A stretch of 6,265 nt of DNA. Origin: Burkholderiales bacterium UBA2647. Its GTDB lineage: Bacteria; Pseudomonadota; Gammaproteobacteria; Burkholderiales; Burkholderiaceae_E. Of this stretch, positions 1 through 6,032 are shown in pieces; within the stretch, counting starts at the first letter, position 1, and every line of letters begins with the position of its first letter. The stretch spans positions 1-6,265 of the forward strand of contig DENJ01000017.1 of assembly GCA_002359635.1 (NCBI GenBank), read 5' to 3'. The position numbers and the translations under genes were made by a program. The notes beneath the pieces are model-generated. The model did no database searches. It worked only from the letters and a program-made list of their open reading frames with translations, and had not been told where the DNA came from.

Positions 1-1376
1 TTGCCATCGACGCCATGCGCACGCGAAGCACAGTCGAGGAACTTATCCTCAAGTTCTTCAAGGCTCAAGGGGTTCATGGCATTGCCTTTTGCAAAGCGTA
101 TCTCGCCGGTATCAAGCATGGAACCGTTACGTAATTTGAGGCGAACCCTATCGGCATAAGAAAAAGCCGGTTCAATAGGACAGTTCTGCTCGGTAATTGA
201 AATCTTCAGTTTGGAAAACTGCTCGCGGACATCGGGTTTGGCAACGACCTGATCGGTCAGCTGATTAAGACCGACAGCACCCTCAACAAGGGCCGATGCA
301 ATAGCGAATTGCAAACTGAATTTCGCCTCAAGGCCAGTGCTGGGTTGGTGATTGCGCAACATCGACGCTTGAGCCACGCCGATCACCGCTTCGACCGACT
401 CGACATCATCGGGCTTGAGGTGATGTTGATCGCGCAATGCAAGCACCCCGTCAATCACGCGGTGGGTGGCATAGCAAAGTGGGTAGCGCTTAATGCTCAA
501 ACCGGCGTGCAAAATCTTCCAGGGCTTGCCTAGCGAATCGGCGGGGCTGAAACGATCCACATCGTTATGTTCTGAAATCGCTTTCAAAAATCCTGCATGG
601 TGCTCCATGGCATCGGGCGTGGCCGTCATACCCAGTCGAGCAAGACGCATTGCGCTGATGCCATGGCTTGCGGCCATCCCGGCATGGAAGGGTTTGGTCA
701 TGGTGCCAAAATTGGCAACCAGGCCCGCAGCAAAGGACCCCGCAATTGCCAGACCCATTTGGCATATTTGTGCTGCATCCCGGTTTAAAAAGCCACAGGC
801 GGCAGCGGCGCCGATCACACCAAAGACCGCGGTGGGATGCCAACCTTTTAGGTGATGCGAACCTTTTTCACGGTTTACAAGATCAGCCCAAACCTCATAA
901 CCAACCAGGTAGGCGGTCACAACATCGCGACCGCTCCTGTTCAGGCGCTGCGCTTCAGCCATTATGGCAGGCACCAGGACCGTGGAGGGATGCCCGCCAA
1001 GCGCAACATCGTCGAAATCCAGCGCATGCGCCGCTGCCCCGTTAATCCACGCTGCGACCTCGGCGCTCGCCCTCTCGCTGCCCATCAACACGCTTGATGC
1101 GGCCAGGCCCTGAGCTGCCGACCCCTGAGCCGCGGACCCCGTACCAAGCCATTCCCGAACAATGCCAACGACCGGCTCGTCCCGGCCAGCGATCATCGTG
1201 CCAATGGTGTCGATAAAACCGGTGATGGCGCGTTGAGACGCCTCATCGGGCAATTCGAGCGATGCGGCGCTTTCGATAAAGCTCGCATACTGTTGTGTCA
1301 GGGCCGAGGCTTTATGAAGGCCGTTTGCACTTTGATCTGATTTGCTTGCAGCGTTATTGCCTGTTTGCATACTCAT
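1..1376 (-). CDS. MmgE/PrpD family protein, 3' end cut off by the window
   Basis: The minus frame is open from 1376 to the left edge, giving 458 residues. Family members are about 450-500 residues, so only a short C-terminal piece is missing. Family marks seen: AHALDFDD at residues 116-123 followed by GGHPS (His129), GWHPTAVFG at 178-186 (His180), TKPFHAG at 227-233 (Lys228), and IKRYPLCYATH at 295-305 (Lys296, Cys301). The family includes 2-methylcitrate dehydratase, cis-aconitate decarboxylase and epimerases acting on carboxylic acids, so the exact reaction is open. By alignment from memory, the positions of human cis-aconitate decarboxylase His277 and Tyr318 are Cys301 and Phe357 here, so itaconate production is unlikely. 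The start at 1376 is chosen because AGGAG lies 7 bases upstream. An in-frame ATG at 1391 would place that site inside the gene. It is the fifth gene of the minus-strand cluster and probably acts on the same acid or a precursor. Residues 80-89 are a duplicated GSAAQ unit. Family call firm, substrate unknown. Confidence 0.93.
   Translation of the reverse strand, partial: MSMQTGNNAASKSDQSANGLHKASALTQQYASFIESAASLELPDEASQRAITGFIDTIGTMIAGRDEPVVGIVREWLGTGSAAQGSAAQGLAASSVLMGSERASAEVAAWINGAAAHALDFDDVALGGHPSTVLVPAIMAEAQRLNRSGRDVVTAYLVGYEVWADLVNREKGSHHLKGWHPTAVFGVIGAAAACGFLNRDAAQICQMGLAIAGSFAAGLVANFGTMTKPFHAGMAASHGISAMRLARLGMTATPDAMEHHAGFLKAISEHNDVDRFSPADSLGKPWKILHAGLSIKRYPLCYATHRVIDGVLALRDQHHLKPDDVESVEAVIGVAQASMLRNHQPSTGLEAKFSLQFAIASALVEGAVGLNQLTDQVVAKPDVREQFSKLKISITEQNCPIEPAFSYADRVRLKLRNGSMLDTGEIRFAKGNAMNPLSLEELEDKFLDCASRAHGVDG
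1110..1139 (-). repeat. Two-copy 15-base in-frame tandem repeat
   Basis: Two adjacent 15-base units (1110-1124 and 1125-1139) match at 13 of 15 positions. Both encode Gly-Ser-Ala-Ala-Gln, residues 80-84 and 85-89 of the MmgE/PrpD protein. The unit keeps the frame and sits in a small-residue stretch before the conserved HALDFDD region, so it probably lengthens a loop without harm. Confidence 0.75.
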
Positions 1377-1522
1377 CTTCTTTCTCCTCATCGTCTGCTG
1401 ATCGCTAGACCTGTGTTCGTTAGCTGCTGTGCTGAAAAGGCTCGTCCTTGATGCGGTCGATGCGGCATCATCGTTGAACCCGTGGACTGCGTCCTGTGTG
1501 GCATGCGCACGTCATGAATCCG
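1377..1522. other. 146-base intergenic gap inside the gene cluster
   Basis: This gap separates the acyl-CoA dehydrogenase stop from the MmgE/PrpD start and is the longest gap within the minus-strand cluster. I see no convincing promoter. There is a 4-base stem (1484-1487 with 1491-1494) without a following T-run, so no terminator is supported. GATGCGG occurs twice, 9 bases apart, at 1450 and 1459. The simplest reading is read-through from the upstream genes, but a separate promoter cannot be excluded. Confidence 0.5.
1384..1388 (-). promoter_or_regulatory. Ribosome binding site of the MmgE/PrpD gene
   Basis: AGGAG on the minus strand, 7 bases before the ATG at 1376. It decides the start against the in-frame ATGs at 1391 and 1370. 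Confidence 0.75.
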
Positions 1523-2722
1523 TCAATAGGATCGAGGCATGCCCAAGACATGCTCCGCCACATAAGCAAGGATTAGGTTGGTAGAGACCGGGGCAATTTG
1601 CATCAGACGGGTTTCGCGCCACTTACGCTCCACATCATATTCGCGGGCGTAACTAAAGCCGCCGAAGGTTTGCATACAGGCTTCAGCCGCATGCCAGGCC
1701 GCTTCGGAGGCAAGCATTTTTCCGATGTTGGCCGCATCGCCACAGGGCAGCCCTGCTTCGAAAAGTGTGGCCGCTTTGCGCAACATCAGTGCAGCAGCCT
1801 CAGTTTCTGCATGAGCTCTTGCGATCGGAAACTGAATCCCCTGATTCATACCGATCGGCCGGCCAAACACCACGCGTTCGCTTGCGTATCGGCTTGCTTT
1901 AGCGATAAACCAGCGGGCATCACCAATCGCCTCTGCGCCCACCAGGATGCGCTCAGCGTTCATGCCATCCAAAATATAACGAAACCCCTTACCCTCTTCA
2001 CCGATCAGGCTCGACGCCGGGATCCGCATGTTGTCGAAGAATACTTCGGTGGTGTTGTGATTGATCATGGCATCGATCGGCCTGATGCTTAATCCACGAT
2101 CAAGCACCTCACGCATATCAATCAAAAAGACCGACAACCCTTCCGTTTTTCGTTGCACCTGATCGAGTGCTGTGCTACGTGCAAGAAGCAACATCAGGTC
2201 CGAATGCCTTGCCCTTGAGGTCCATACCTTTTGACCATTCACGACGTAAAAGTCACCGTCGCGTTGTGCTCTTGTTTTCAGTTGCGTGGTGTCCGTGCCG
2301 CTCGAGGGCTCGGTAACGCCAAAAGCTTGCAAGCGCAGCTTGCCTGAGGCGATTTGCGGCAGATAGTGCGCTTTTTGCGCCTGCGAACCATGGCGAAGCA
2401 AGGTGCCCATGATGTACATTTGCGCATGACAAGCGCCAGCGTTACATCCTTGCGCATGAATTTCTTCCAGAATCGCAGCGGCAGCGCTCAAGGGTAGCCC
2501 TGCGCCGCCATAAGTTTCTGGAATAAGTGCCGCCAGATAACCTGATTCGGTCAGTGCTTGAACAAAGGCCGTTGGATAGGCTTGCTCATCTTCAAGGGCT
2601 CGCCAGTAAGAACCTGGGAAATCAGCACAAATCTTGCGCACCTGTGTTCTTATATCGATCCAATTTTCACCAAGATCAATCGAAAGCTGCGCCTGCCCTT
2701 GATTGTCGTTGATGGCGTTCAT
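1523..2722 (-). CDS. Acyl-CoA dehydrogenase (FAD-dependent), with the base in the isovaleryl-CoA dehydrogenase position
   Basis: This 399-residue protein has the normal length for the family, which oxidises an acyl-CoA to a 2,3-enoyl-CoA and passes electrons to electron-transfer flavoprotein in the cytoplasm. Seen: the helical N-terminal domain (about 20-130), the flavin/substrate segment FGVTEPSSGTD at 134-144, KVWTS at 165-169, GEEGKGF at 241-247, the FAD-contact stretch ERVVFGRPIG at 282-291, and QTFGG at 351-355. Ungapped comparison with MCAD, from memory, puts Pro378 where catalytic Glu376 should be, and Glu257 (in MNAERI) where MCAD has Thr255. That helix-G site is the base in isovaleryl-CoA and long-chain acyl-CoA dehydrogenases, so the enzyme is probably active. 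The start ATG overlaps the lyase stop by 4 bases (ATGA), and GGAGG lies 7 bases upstream, so translation is probably coupled. The protein ends LGMPRSY followed by TGA. The substrate is probably a branched or carboxylated short acyl-CoA (inference). Confidence 0.96.
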   Translation of the reverse strand: MNAINDNQGQAQLSIDLGENWIDIRTQVRKICADFPGSYWRALEDEQAYPTAFVQALTESGYLAALIPETYGGAGLPLSAAAAILEEIHAQGCNAGACHAQMYIMGTLLRHGSQAQKAHYLPQIASGKLRLQAFGVTEPSSGTDTTQLKTRAQRDGDFYVVNGQKVWTSRARHSDLMLLLARSTALDQVQRKTEGLSVFLIDMREVLDRGLSIRPIDAMINHNTTEVFFDNMRIPASSLIGEEGKGFRYILDGMNAERILVGAEAIGDARWFIAKASRYASERVVFGRPIGMNQGIQFPIARAHAETEAAALMLRKAATLFEAGLPCGDAANIGKMLASEAAWHAAEACMQTFGGFSYAREYDVERKWRETRLMQIAPVSTNLILAYVAEHVLGMPRSY

Positions 2723-3690
2723 GCGCAGACCTCCACGGGAAAACCTGTACCCAGCCTTTGATAGCCTTTGGGAAGACCGGCTCTTGCCAGACCGCCATGC
2801 ATGGGGATATCGGGTAGAGATTCAGCGACGATTTTGCGTACCCCGATCAAGGCTTCTAAATCAACACCGGTCCGCAGACCCATGCCATCGAGCATAAAAC
2901 ACAAATCGTCCATCACAATATTGCCTGTTGCGCCTGGGGCGAAGGGACATCCGCCGAGACCGGCAAGCGAGGCATCAAAGCGGCTGCATCCAGCTTCGAT
3001 GGCGGCAAGCACATTGGCAAGCCCGGTGCCTCGCGTGTCATGAAAGTGAGCGCCCACAGGAACATCTCCCGCAAGTTTGAGTACCTGTTCCATCGTGTTC
3101 CGCACGAGCTTCGGGGTTGCGAATCCAACCGTATCTGCAATCACCAGTTCGTCTGCGCCTGCATGAAGCAAAGCCTCCGCATAATGCAGTACCGATTTGG
3201 TCGCAACCGGACCTTCATAAGAGCAGCCCAGCGCTGTTGATAGGCCCCCCACAACAACAGGGCGGTATGCCGGCTCAAGTGCATCGCGCATGGCGCAAAT
3301 TCGGGCAAAGTCAGCGAGTGAGTCTTCTCTGGAGCGGCGCACATTTTTTTCGTTGTGTGTTCTAGATACCGACATCACAAAATTGAGCTTGTGTACTTTC
3401 AAATTAAAGCCGCGTTCGGCACCCTTTGCATTCGGAATCAAGGCCGCAACCACCAGCGAGGGAATCTTTAGCGATTCAAGGCTAAGTGCCTCGGCGTCAA
3501 TAAACTGTGGGATTAATTTAGGCGGTACGTATGAAGTGACTTCAATTTCTGGAACACCTGCGGCTGCTTCTGCGCGAACCCAGGCAAGCTTAGCTGCCGT
3601 AGGCATAAATTGGGGATGGATTTGCAAGCCATCACGCAAGCCGACCTCCCGGACCAAAATATCACGCTGAGGATCTTGAGTTGCTTGCAC
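2719..3690 (-). CDS. HMG-CoA-lyase-like enzyme (3-hydroxyacyl-CoA C-C lyase)
   Basis: Read from the GTG at 3690 this is 323 residues, close to the usual 300 or so for bacterial HMG-CoA lyases, a TIM-barrel family using a divalent metal. HMG-CoA lyase splits HMG-CoA into acetyl-CoA and acetoacetate. Relatives split citramalyl-CoA into acetyl-CoA and pyruvate. Seen: REVGLRDGLQ at 14-23 (Arg19, Asp20), Glu50 in IEVTS, the metal histidines 215 and 217 in HFHD, the catalytic-loop Cys248 in AGLGGCPFA, and Asn257 in GATGN. The spacing between these residues equals that of human Arg41, Asp42, Glu72, His233, His235, Cys266 and Asn275. DGLQ is followed by IH and not the NE usual in true HMG-CoA lyases, so a related substrate is possible. 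The frame is open up to 3846, but that would run into the hydratase gene. GTG 3690 has AGGAG 10 bases upstream, while the ATG at 3750 has no such site. The gene overlaps the dehydrogenase start (ATGA). Confidence 0.93.
   Translation of the reverse strand: MQATQDPQRDILVREVGLRDGLQIHPQFMPTAAKLAWVRAEAAAGVPEIEVTSYVPPKLIPQFIDAEALSLESLKIPSLVVAALIPNAKGAERGFNLKVHKLNFVMSVSRTHNEKNVRRSREDSLADFARICAMRDALEPAYRPVVVGGLSTALGCSYEGPVATKSVLHYAEALLHAGADELVIADTVGFATPKLVRNTMEQVLKLAGDVPVGAHFHDTRGTGLANVLAAIEAGCSRFDASLAGLGGCPFAPGATGNIVMDDLCFMLDGMGLRTGVDLEALIGVRKIVAESLPDIPMHGGLARAGLPKGYQRLGTGFPVEVCA
2730..2734 (-). promoter_or_regulatory. Ribosome binding site of the acyl-CoA dehydrogenase gene
   Basis: GGAGG on the minus strand, 7 bases before the ATG at 2722. 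It lies inside the end of the lyase gene and is the strongest Shine-Dalgarno site in the cluster. Confidence 0.85.
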
Positions 3691-3700
3691 GTTTTTGGTG

Positions 3701-3705
3701 CTCCT
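3701..3705 (-). promoter_or_regulatory. Probable ribosome binding site of the lyase gene
   Basis: AGGAG on the minus strand, 10 bases before the GTG at 3690. The spacing is a little long, but no better site precedes the alternative ATG at 3750. It is the main reason for choosing a GTG start. Confidence 0.6.
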
Positions 3706-3772
3706 GATTGAAATCTTGTTGCGTTGAAAGGTGAGAAAGGGCGCCAACATCTTGTGATGATCGTTAGATCGA

Positions 3773-4606
3773 TTATCGCCCTTTGAACTGCGGCTTCCGT
3801 TTTTCATTAAAGGCTGCCACCCCTTCGCGACGATCCTCCGTGTCAATCAAATGGTTATAAGCTTCAACTTCAAAGCGAAAGGCAGTTCGCAATTCCATTT
3901 GCATGCCATAGCGAATCGACTTTTTGGCTTGTTTGACTGAGCGTGGCGCATTGTCCGCAATCCGTTGCGCGGTTTGTAAGGCTTGTGAAACAACCTCTCC
4001 GGCCGGAAAAACCGCGTTGAGCACACCCCAGGCAAGTGCCTGCTGGGCATCAAAAGGACGGGCCGTGAGGATAATTTCCTTGGCGCGACGCTCCCCCACC
4101 GCGCGCGGCAGATTTTGGGTGCCGCCTGCGCCTGGCATGATACCAAGGCTTACTTCGGTTAAGGCAAAGCGGGCATCGAGCGAACCGTAGGCAAAGTCAC
4201 AGGCAAGCACGGTTTCAAGTCCGCCGGCATAGGCGTGGCCGTTGACTGCGGCGATGACGGGGATGTGCAGATCTGTCAGTGTCCAATACTGGCGCTCAAA
4301 AAGTTCATGTTGTTTTTGCCAGGTTTCTCGACTCATCCCGTGGCGCTCTTTGAGATCACCGCCCGCACAAAAAATGCGATCGCCTGTTCCCGCCAATACA
4401 ACGCATCGAATATCTTCGGCATCTTCGGTCAGCCTTGTCCAGAGCTTAAGCAAATCGTGCCCCATCTGGGTGTTGATGGCATTGCCCACCTCGGGTCGAT
4501 TGAGCCTGACGAGCAGCAGGTGCGGCGCAACCCGTTCGCAGGCAAGTGTTTCAAAGCTAACTGCCAGAAGGCCCGGCGCTTGGGGATCATGCTTGGATTG
4601 GGTCAT
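3773..4606 (-). CDS. Enoyl-CoA hydratase/isomerase (crotonase family)
   Basis: A 277-residue crotonase-fold protein, a typical length. The family adds water across the double bond of enoyl-CoA esters in the cytoplasm. Seen: the oxyanion-hole segment CAGGD at 80-84, the second segment AAVNGHAYAGG at 119-129, and MPGAGGTQ at 157-164. Both catalytic glutamates of hydratases are present: Glu131 (in GGLETVLACD, matching rat Glu144) and Glu151 (in LTEVSLG, matching Glu164). A true hydratase is therefore favoured over a decarboxylase or isomerase. The ATG at 4606 overlaps the CoA-transferase stop by 4 bases (ATGA). There is no good Shine-Dalgarno, so it probably depends on translational coupling. 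The frame extends upstream to 4678, but that part lies wholly inside the transferase gene and matches no crotonase N-terminus. In the pathway it would hydrate the dehydrogenase product before the lyase cleaves it, much like methylglutaconyl-CoA or itaconyl/mesaconyl-CoA hydratase (inference). Confidence 0.95.
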   Translation of the reverse strand: MTQSKHDPQAPGLLAVSFETLACERVAPHLLLVRLNRPEVGNAINTQMGHDLLKLWTRLTEDAEDIRCVVLAGTGDRIFCAGGDLKERHGMSRETWQKQHELFERQYWTLTDLHIPVIAAVNGHAYAGGLETVLACDFAYGSLDARFALTEVSLGIMPGAGGTQNLPRAVGERRAKEIILTARPFDAQQALAWGVLNAVFPAGEVVSQALQTAQRIADNAPRSVKQAKKSIRYGMQMELRTAFRFEVEAYNHLIDTEDRREGVAAFNEKRKPQFKGR

Positions 4607-5895
4607 GGTGCTGTCTTTGTGGGATGGTCCGGTGCTAAGCTGCGATCCAAGCCGTCGGCGAGCCCCATGTTTTCCCACAGCCCGTTGGCCTCACCAAGCG
4701 ACGGCGCCGCAGAGCGGCTTTCCGGCCGCTGGCCATTGAATCTGAGCGGCAGGCCGATGGTCTGATAGCTTGCACCTGGTATGGACTGAAGTAATCCCAT
4801 CGCCGCCATCTGCGGATGGCGAAGTAATTGTTCTGTATTTTGCACAGGTGCGCAAGGCACGCCAGCCTCATCAAGTAGGACTTGCCAATGCGCGCTACTT
4901 TGAGTGAGCATGTGCGCCTCGATAAGACTGTAGATCAGCGCTTCGTTAGCGACCCGTTGCGGGTTGGAGCAAAAACGAGGATCCTCGGCCCACTGCGGCT
5001 CACCCAGTACGACCGCTAATCGTTTGAACAAGCCATCGCTACCCGCCGAGATCACGAGGTATTGGGAATCGTTACATAAATAAGCTCGGTAGGGGACGAT
5101 CCCTTTCGAGCCAGAACCCTGCTTCGTTGGAAGCTCTCCTGATCCCTGATATTGGGCGGCAGGAATGGTCATGAGTGATGCGGCGGTCTCAAAAAGCGAT
5201 ACATCGACCACCGTCCCTTGAGCGCTTTGTTTGCGCTCAAGCAGGGCGGCCAAGATGCCGATCACAGCCCAAGTACCGGTGCCCATATCGATGATCGAAG
5301 GTCCAACCCGCACTGGCGGTCTGCCCTCTTCGCCTGTCACGCTCATGATGCCGCTGAAGGCCTGCATCAATGGGTCGTAGCCCGGACGCAAGGCCATGGG
5401 GCCGCGATCGCCAAAGGCGCCGATATTGCAGTAAATCAGCGAAGCCTTATTGGCGCGAAGGCTCGTGGCATCCAGTCCGAGTACCTCCACCTGGCCAGGC
5501 CTTAAATTCTGGAGCACAACATCAACCCGGTCTTGAATAAAACACTTGAGGGCTTGCAAGCTTGACGGGTCGCGCAAATTGCAGCTCACCGAGCGCTTGT
5601 TACGATTTAAACTTTGGAACACAGCGGACGCATCACCGAGATAGGGTGGCGCCCAACGTCTGGCATCATCACCTTCAGGCTTTTCGATCTTCCAAACCTC
5701 AGCCCCAAGATCGCTTAATGTTTGAGCGGCAAAGGGAGCGGCGACGCTGTGGCCAAGCTCAACGACACAAAGGCCGGACAATGGCCCTGTGCTTGATCTT
5801 TCTGATAAGCCTGTTGCCGCGACCGTGCTCTGTGCCCTGCTGGCATGGTTGCTTTGGCCTGCCTTGCTGGTTTCTCGCTTTGCTTTCATGCTCAT
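4603..5895 (-). CDS. CaiB/BaiF family III CoA-transferase
   Basis: Read from the ATG at 5895 this is 430 residues, slightly longer than the usual 390-410. The family moves CoA from a donor such as succinyl-CoA to a carboxylic acid through an aspartyl-CoA thioester. Seen: the N-terminal Rossmann-type motif PLSGLCVVELG (39-49) and AAQTLSDLGAEVWKIEKP (56-73), NRNKRSVSCNL (97-107), GYDPLMQAFSGIMSVTG (172-188), the catalytic Asp203 in IIDMGTGTWA (position of Asp156 in MCR and Asp169 in formyl-CoA transferase), and GTVVDVSLFE (227-236). About 38 residues before PLSGL form a polar Ser/Ala/Lys/Gln tail not typical of the family. The start is uncertain: the frame is open to a TTG at 5940 and has ATGs at 5913, 5895 and 5889. 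The TTG and ATG 5913 coincide with the -35 and -10 of the proposed promoter, so 5895 or 5889 is preferred. None has a clear ribosome site. It is the first gene of the cluster and sets its likely job: activating the substrate acid without ATP. Confidence 0.94.
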   Translation of the reverse strand: MSMKAKRETSKAGQSNHASRAQSTVAATGLSERSSTGPLSGLCVVELGHSVAAPFAAQTLSDLGAEVWKIEKPEGDDARRWAPPYLGDASAVFQSLNRNKRSVSCNLRDPSSLQALKCFIQDRVDVVLQNLRPGQVEVLGLDATSLRANKASLIYCNIGAFGDRGPMALRPGYDPLMQAFSGIMSVTGEEGRPPVRVGPSIIDMGTGTWAVIGILAALLERKQSAQGTVVDVSLFETAASLMTIPAAQYQGSGELPTKQGSGSKGIVPYRAYLCNDSQYLVISAGSDGLFKRLAVVLGEPQWAEDPRFCSNPQRVANEALIYSLIEAHMLTQSSAHWQVLLDEAGVPCAPVQNTEQLLRHPQMAAMGLLQSIPGASYQTIGLPLRFNGQRPESRSAAPSLGEANGLWENMGLADGLDRSLAPDHPTKTAP

Positions 5896-5911
5896 CTTTT
5901 TTGGTGTTGAC

Positions 5912-5940
5912 ATGATGTTTTTAGTGTCGACTGATGTCAA
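5912..5940 (-). promoter_or_regulatory. Candidate sigma70-type promoter of the catabolic operon
   Basis: On the minus strand a perfect TTGACA (5940-5935) is followed after 17 bases by CATCAT (5917-5912), which matches TATAAT at 4 of 6 positions, including the key second A and last T. The start of transcription would fall near 5905, leaving only about 10 bases of leader before ATG 5895. It lies in the divergent gap before the first gene of the cluster. Match by eye only. Confidence 0.5.
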
Positions 5941-6020
5941 ACTTCATCATTCGATAAACCGGTGAACCATGCATTTTGATCGTCGCTTCGATGAATAAGC
6001 GCGATTGGGTGCATTTGCAC

Positions 6021-6024
6021 AAGG
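6021..6024 (+). promoter_or_regulatory. Possible ribosome binding site of the hydrolase gene
   Basis: AAGG, 8 bases before the ATG at 6033. It favours 6033 over the in-frame ATG at 5991, which has no purine-rich site before it. It is a weak site. Confidence 0.4.
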
Positions 6025-6032
6025 CCATGATC

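Larger units (their letters stand above)
5896..6032. other. Divergent intergenic region between transferase and hydrolase genes
   Basis: About 137 bases lie between the two chosen starts and must hold both promoters. The minus-strand promoter candidate is at 5912-5940. No convincing plus-strand -35/-10 pair is seen. A short sequence at 5957-5968 combines the palindrome ACCGGT with GGTGAACC and could be part of an operator, but there is no second copy to support it. Confidence 0.45.

Noticed and set aside
493..855. Plus- and minus-strand open frames of about 90-125 codons within 493-1097
   Set aside because: All sit inside the MmgE/PrpD gene, whose own frame is continuous and carries family motifs. 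They are frame shadows.
1..1376. MmgE/PrpD protein as a cis-aconitate decarboxylase (itaconate producer)
   Set aside because: Two catalytic positions of the animal enzyme, as I recall them, are Cys and Phe here, and the neighbours are degradative.
1484..1494. Possible terminator hairpin between the dehydrogenase and MmgE/PrpD genes
   Set aside because: The stem is only 4 base pairs with a 3-base loop and no T-run follows.
1598..2092. Plus-strand open frame of 164 codons opposite the acyl-CoA dehydrogenase
   Set aside because: It is antisense to conserved FAD-binding and catalytic segments, and its protein has no family resemblance.
3691..3846. N-terminal extension of the lyase to 3846
   Set aside because: It would overlap the hydratase gene by 74 bases, has no homology to lyase N-termini, and the GTG at 3690 has a ribosome site.
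4235..4765. Long plus-strand open frames (176 and 165 codons) opposite the hydratase gene
   Set aside because: They lie antisense to a well-supported crotonase gene, run into the transferase gene, show no recognisable domain and have no clear ribosome site.
1523..5895. Reading the cluster as the leucine/isovalerate (liu) pathway
   Set aside because: The dehydrogenase, hydratase and lyase fit in part, but both carboxylase subunits are missing and a CoA-transferase leads the operon. Flanking sequence could still change this.
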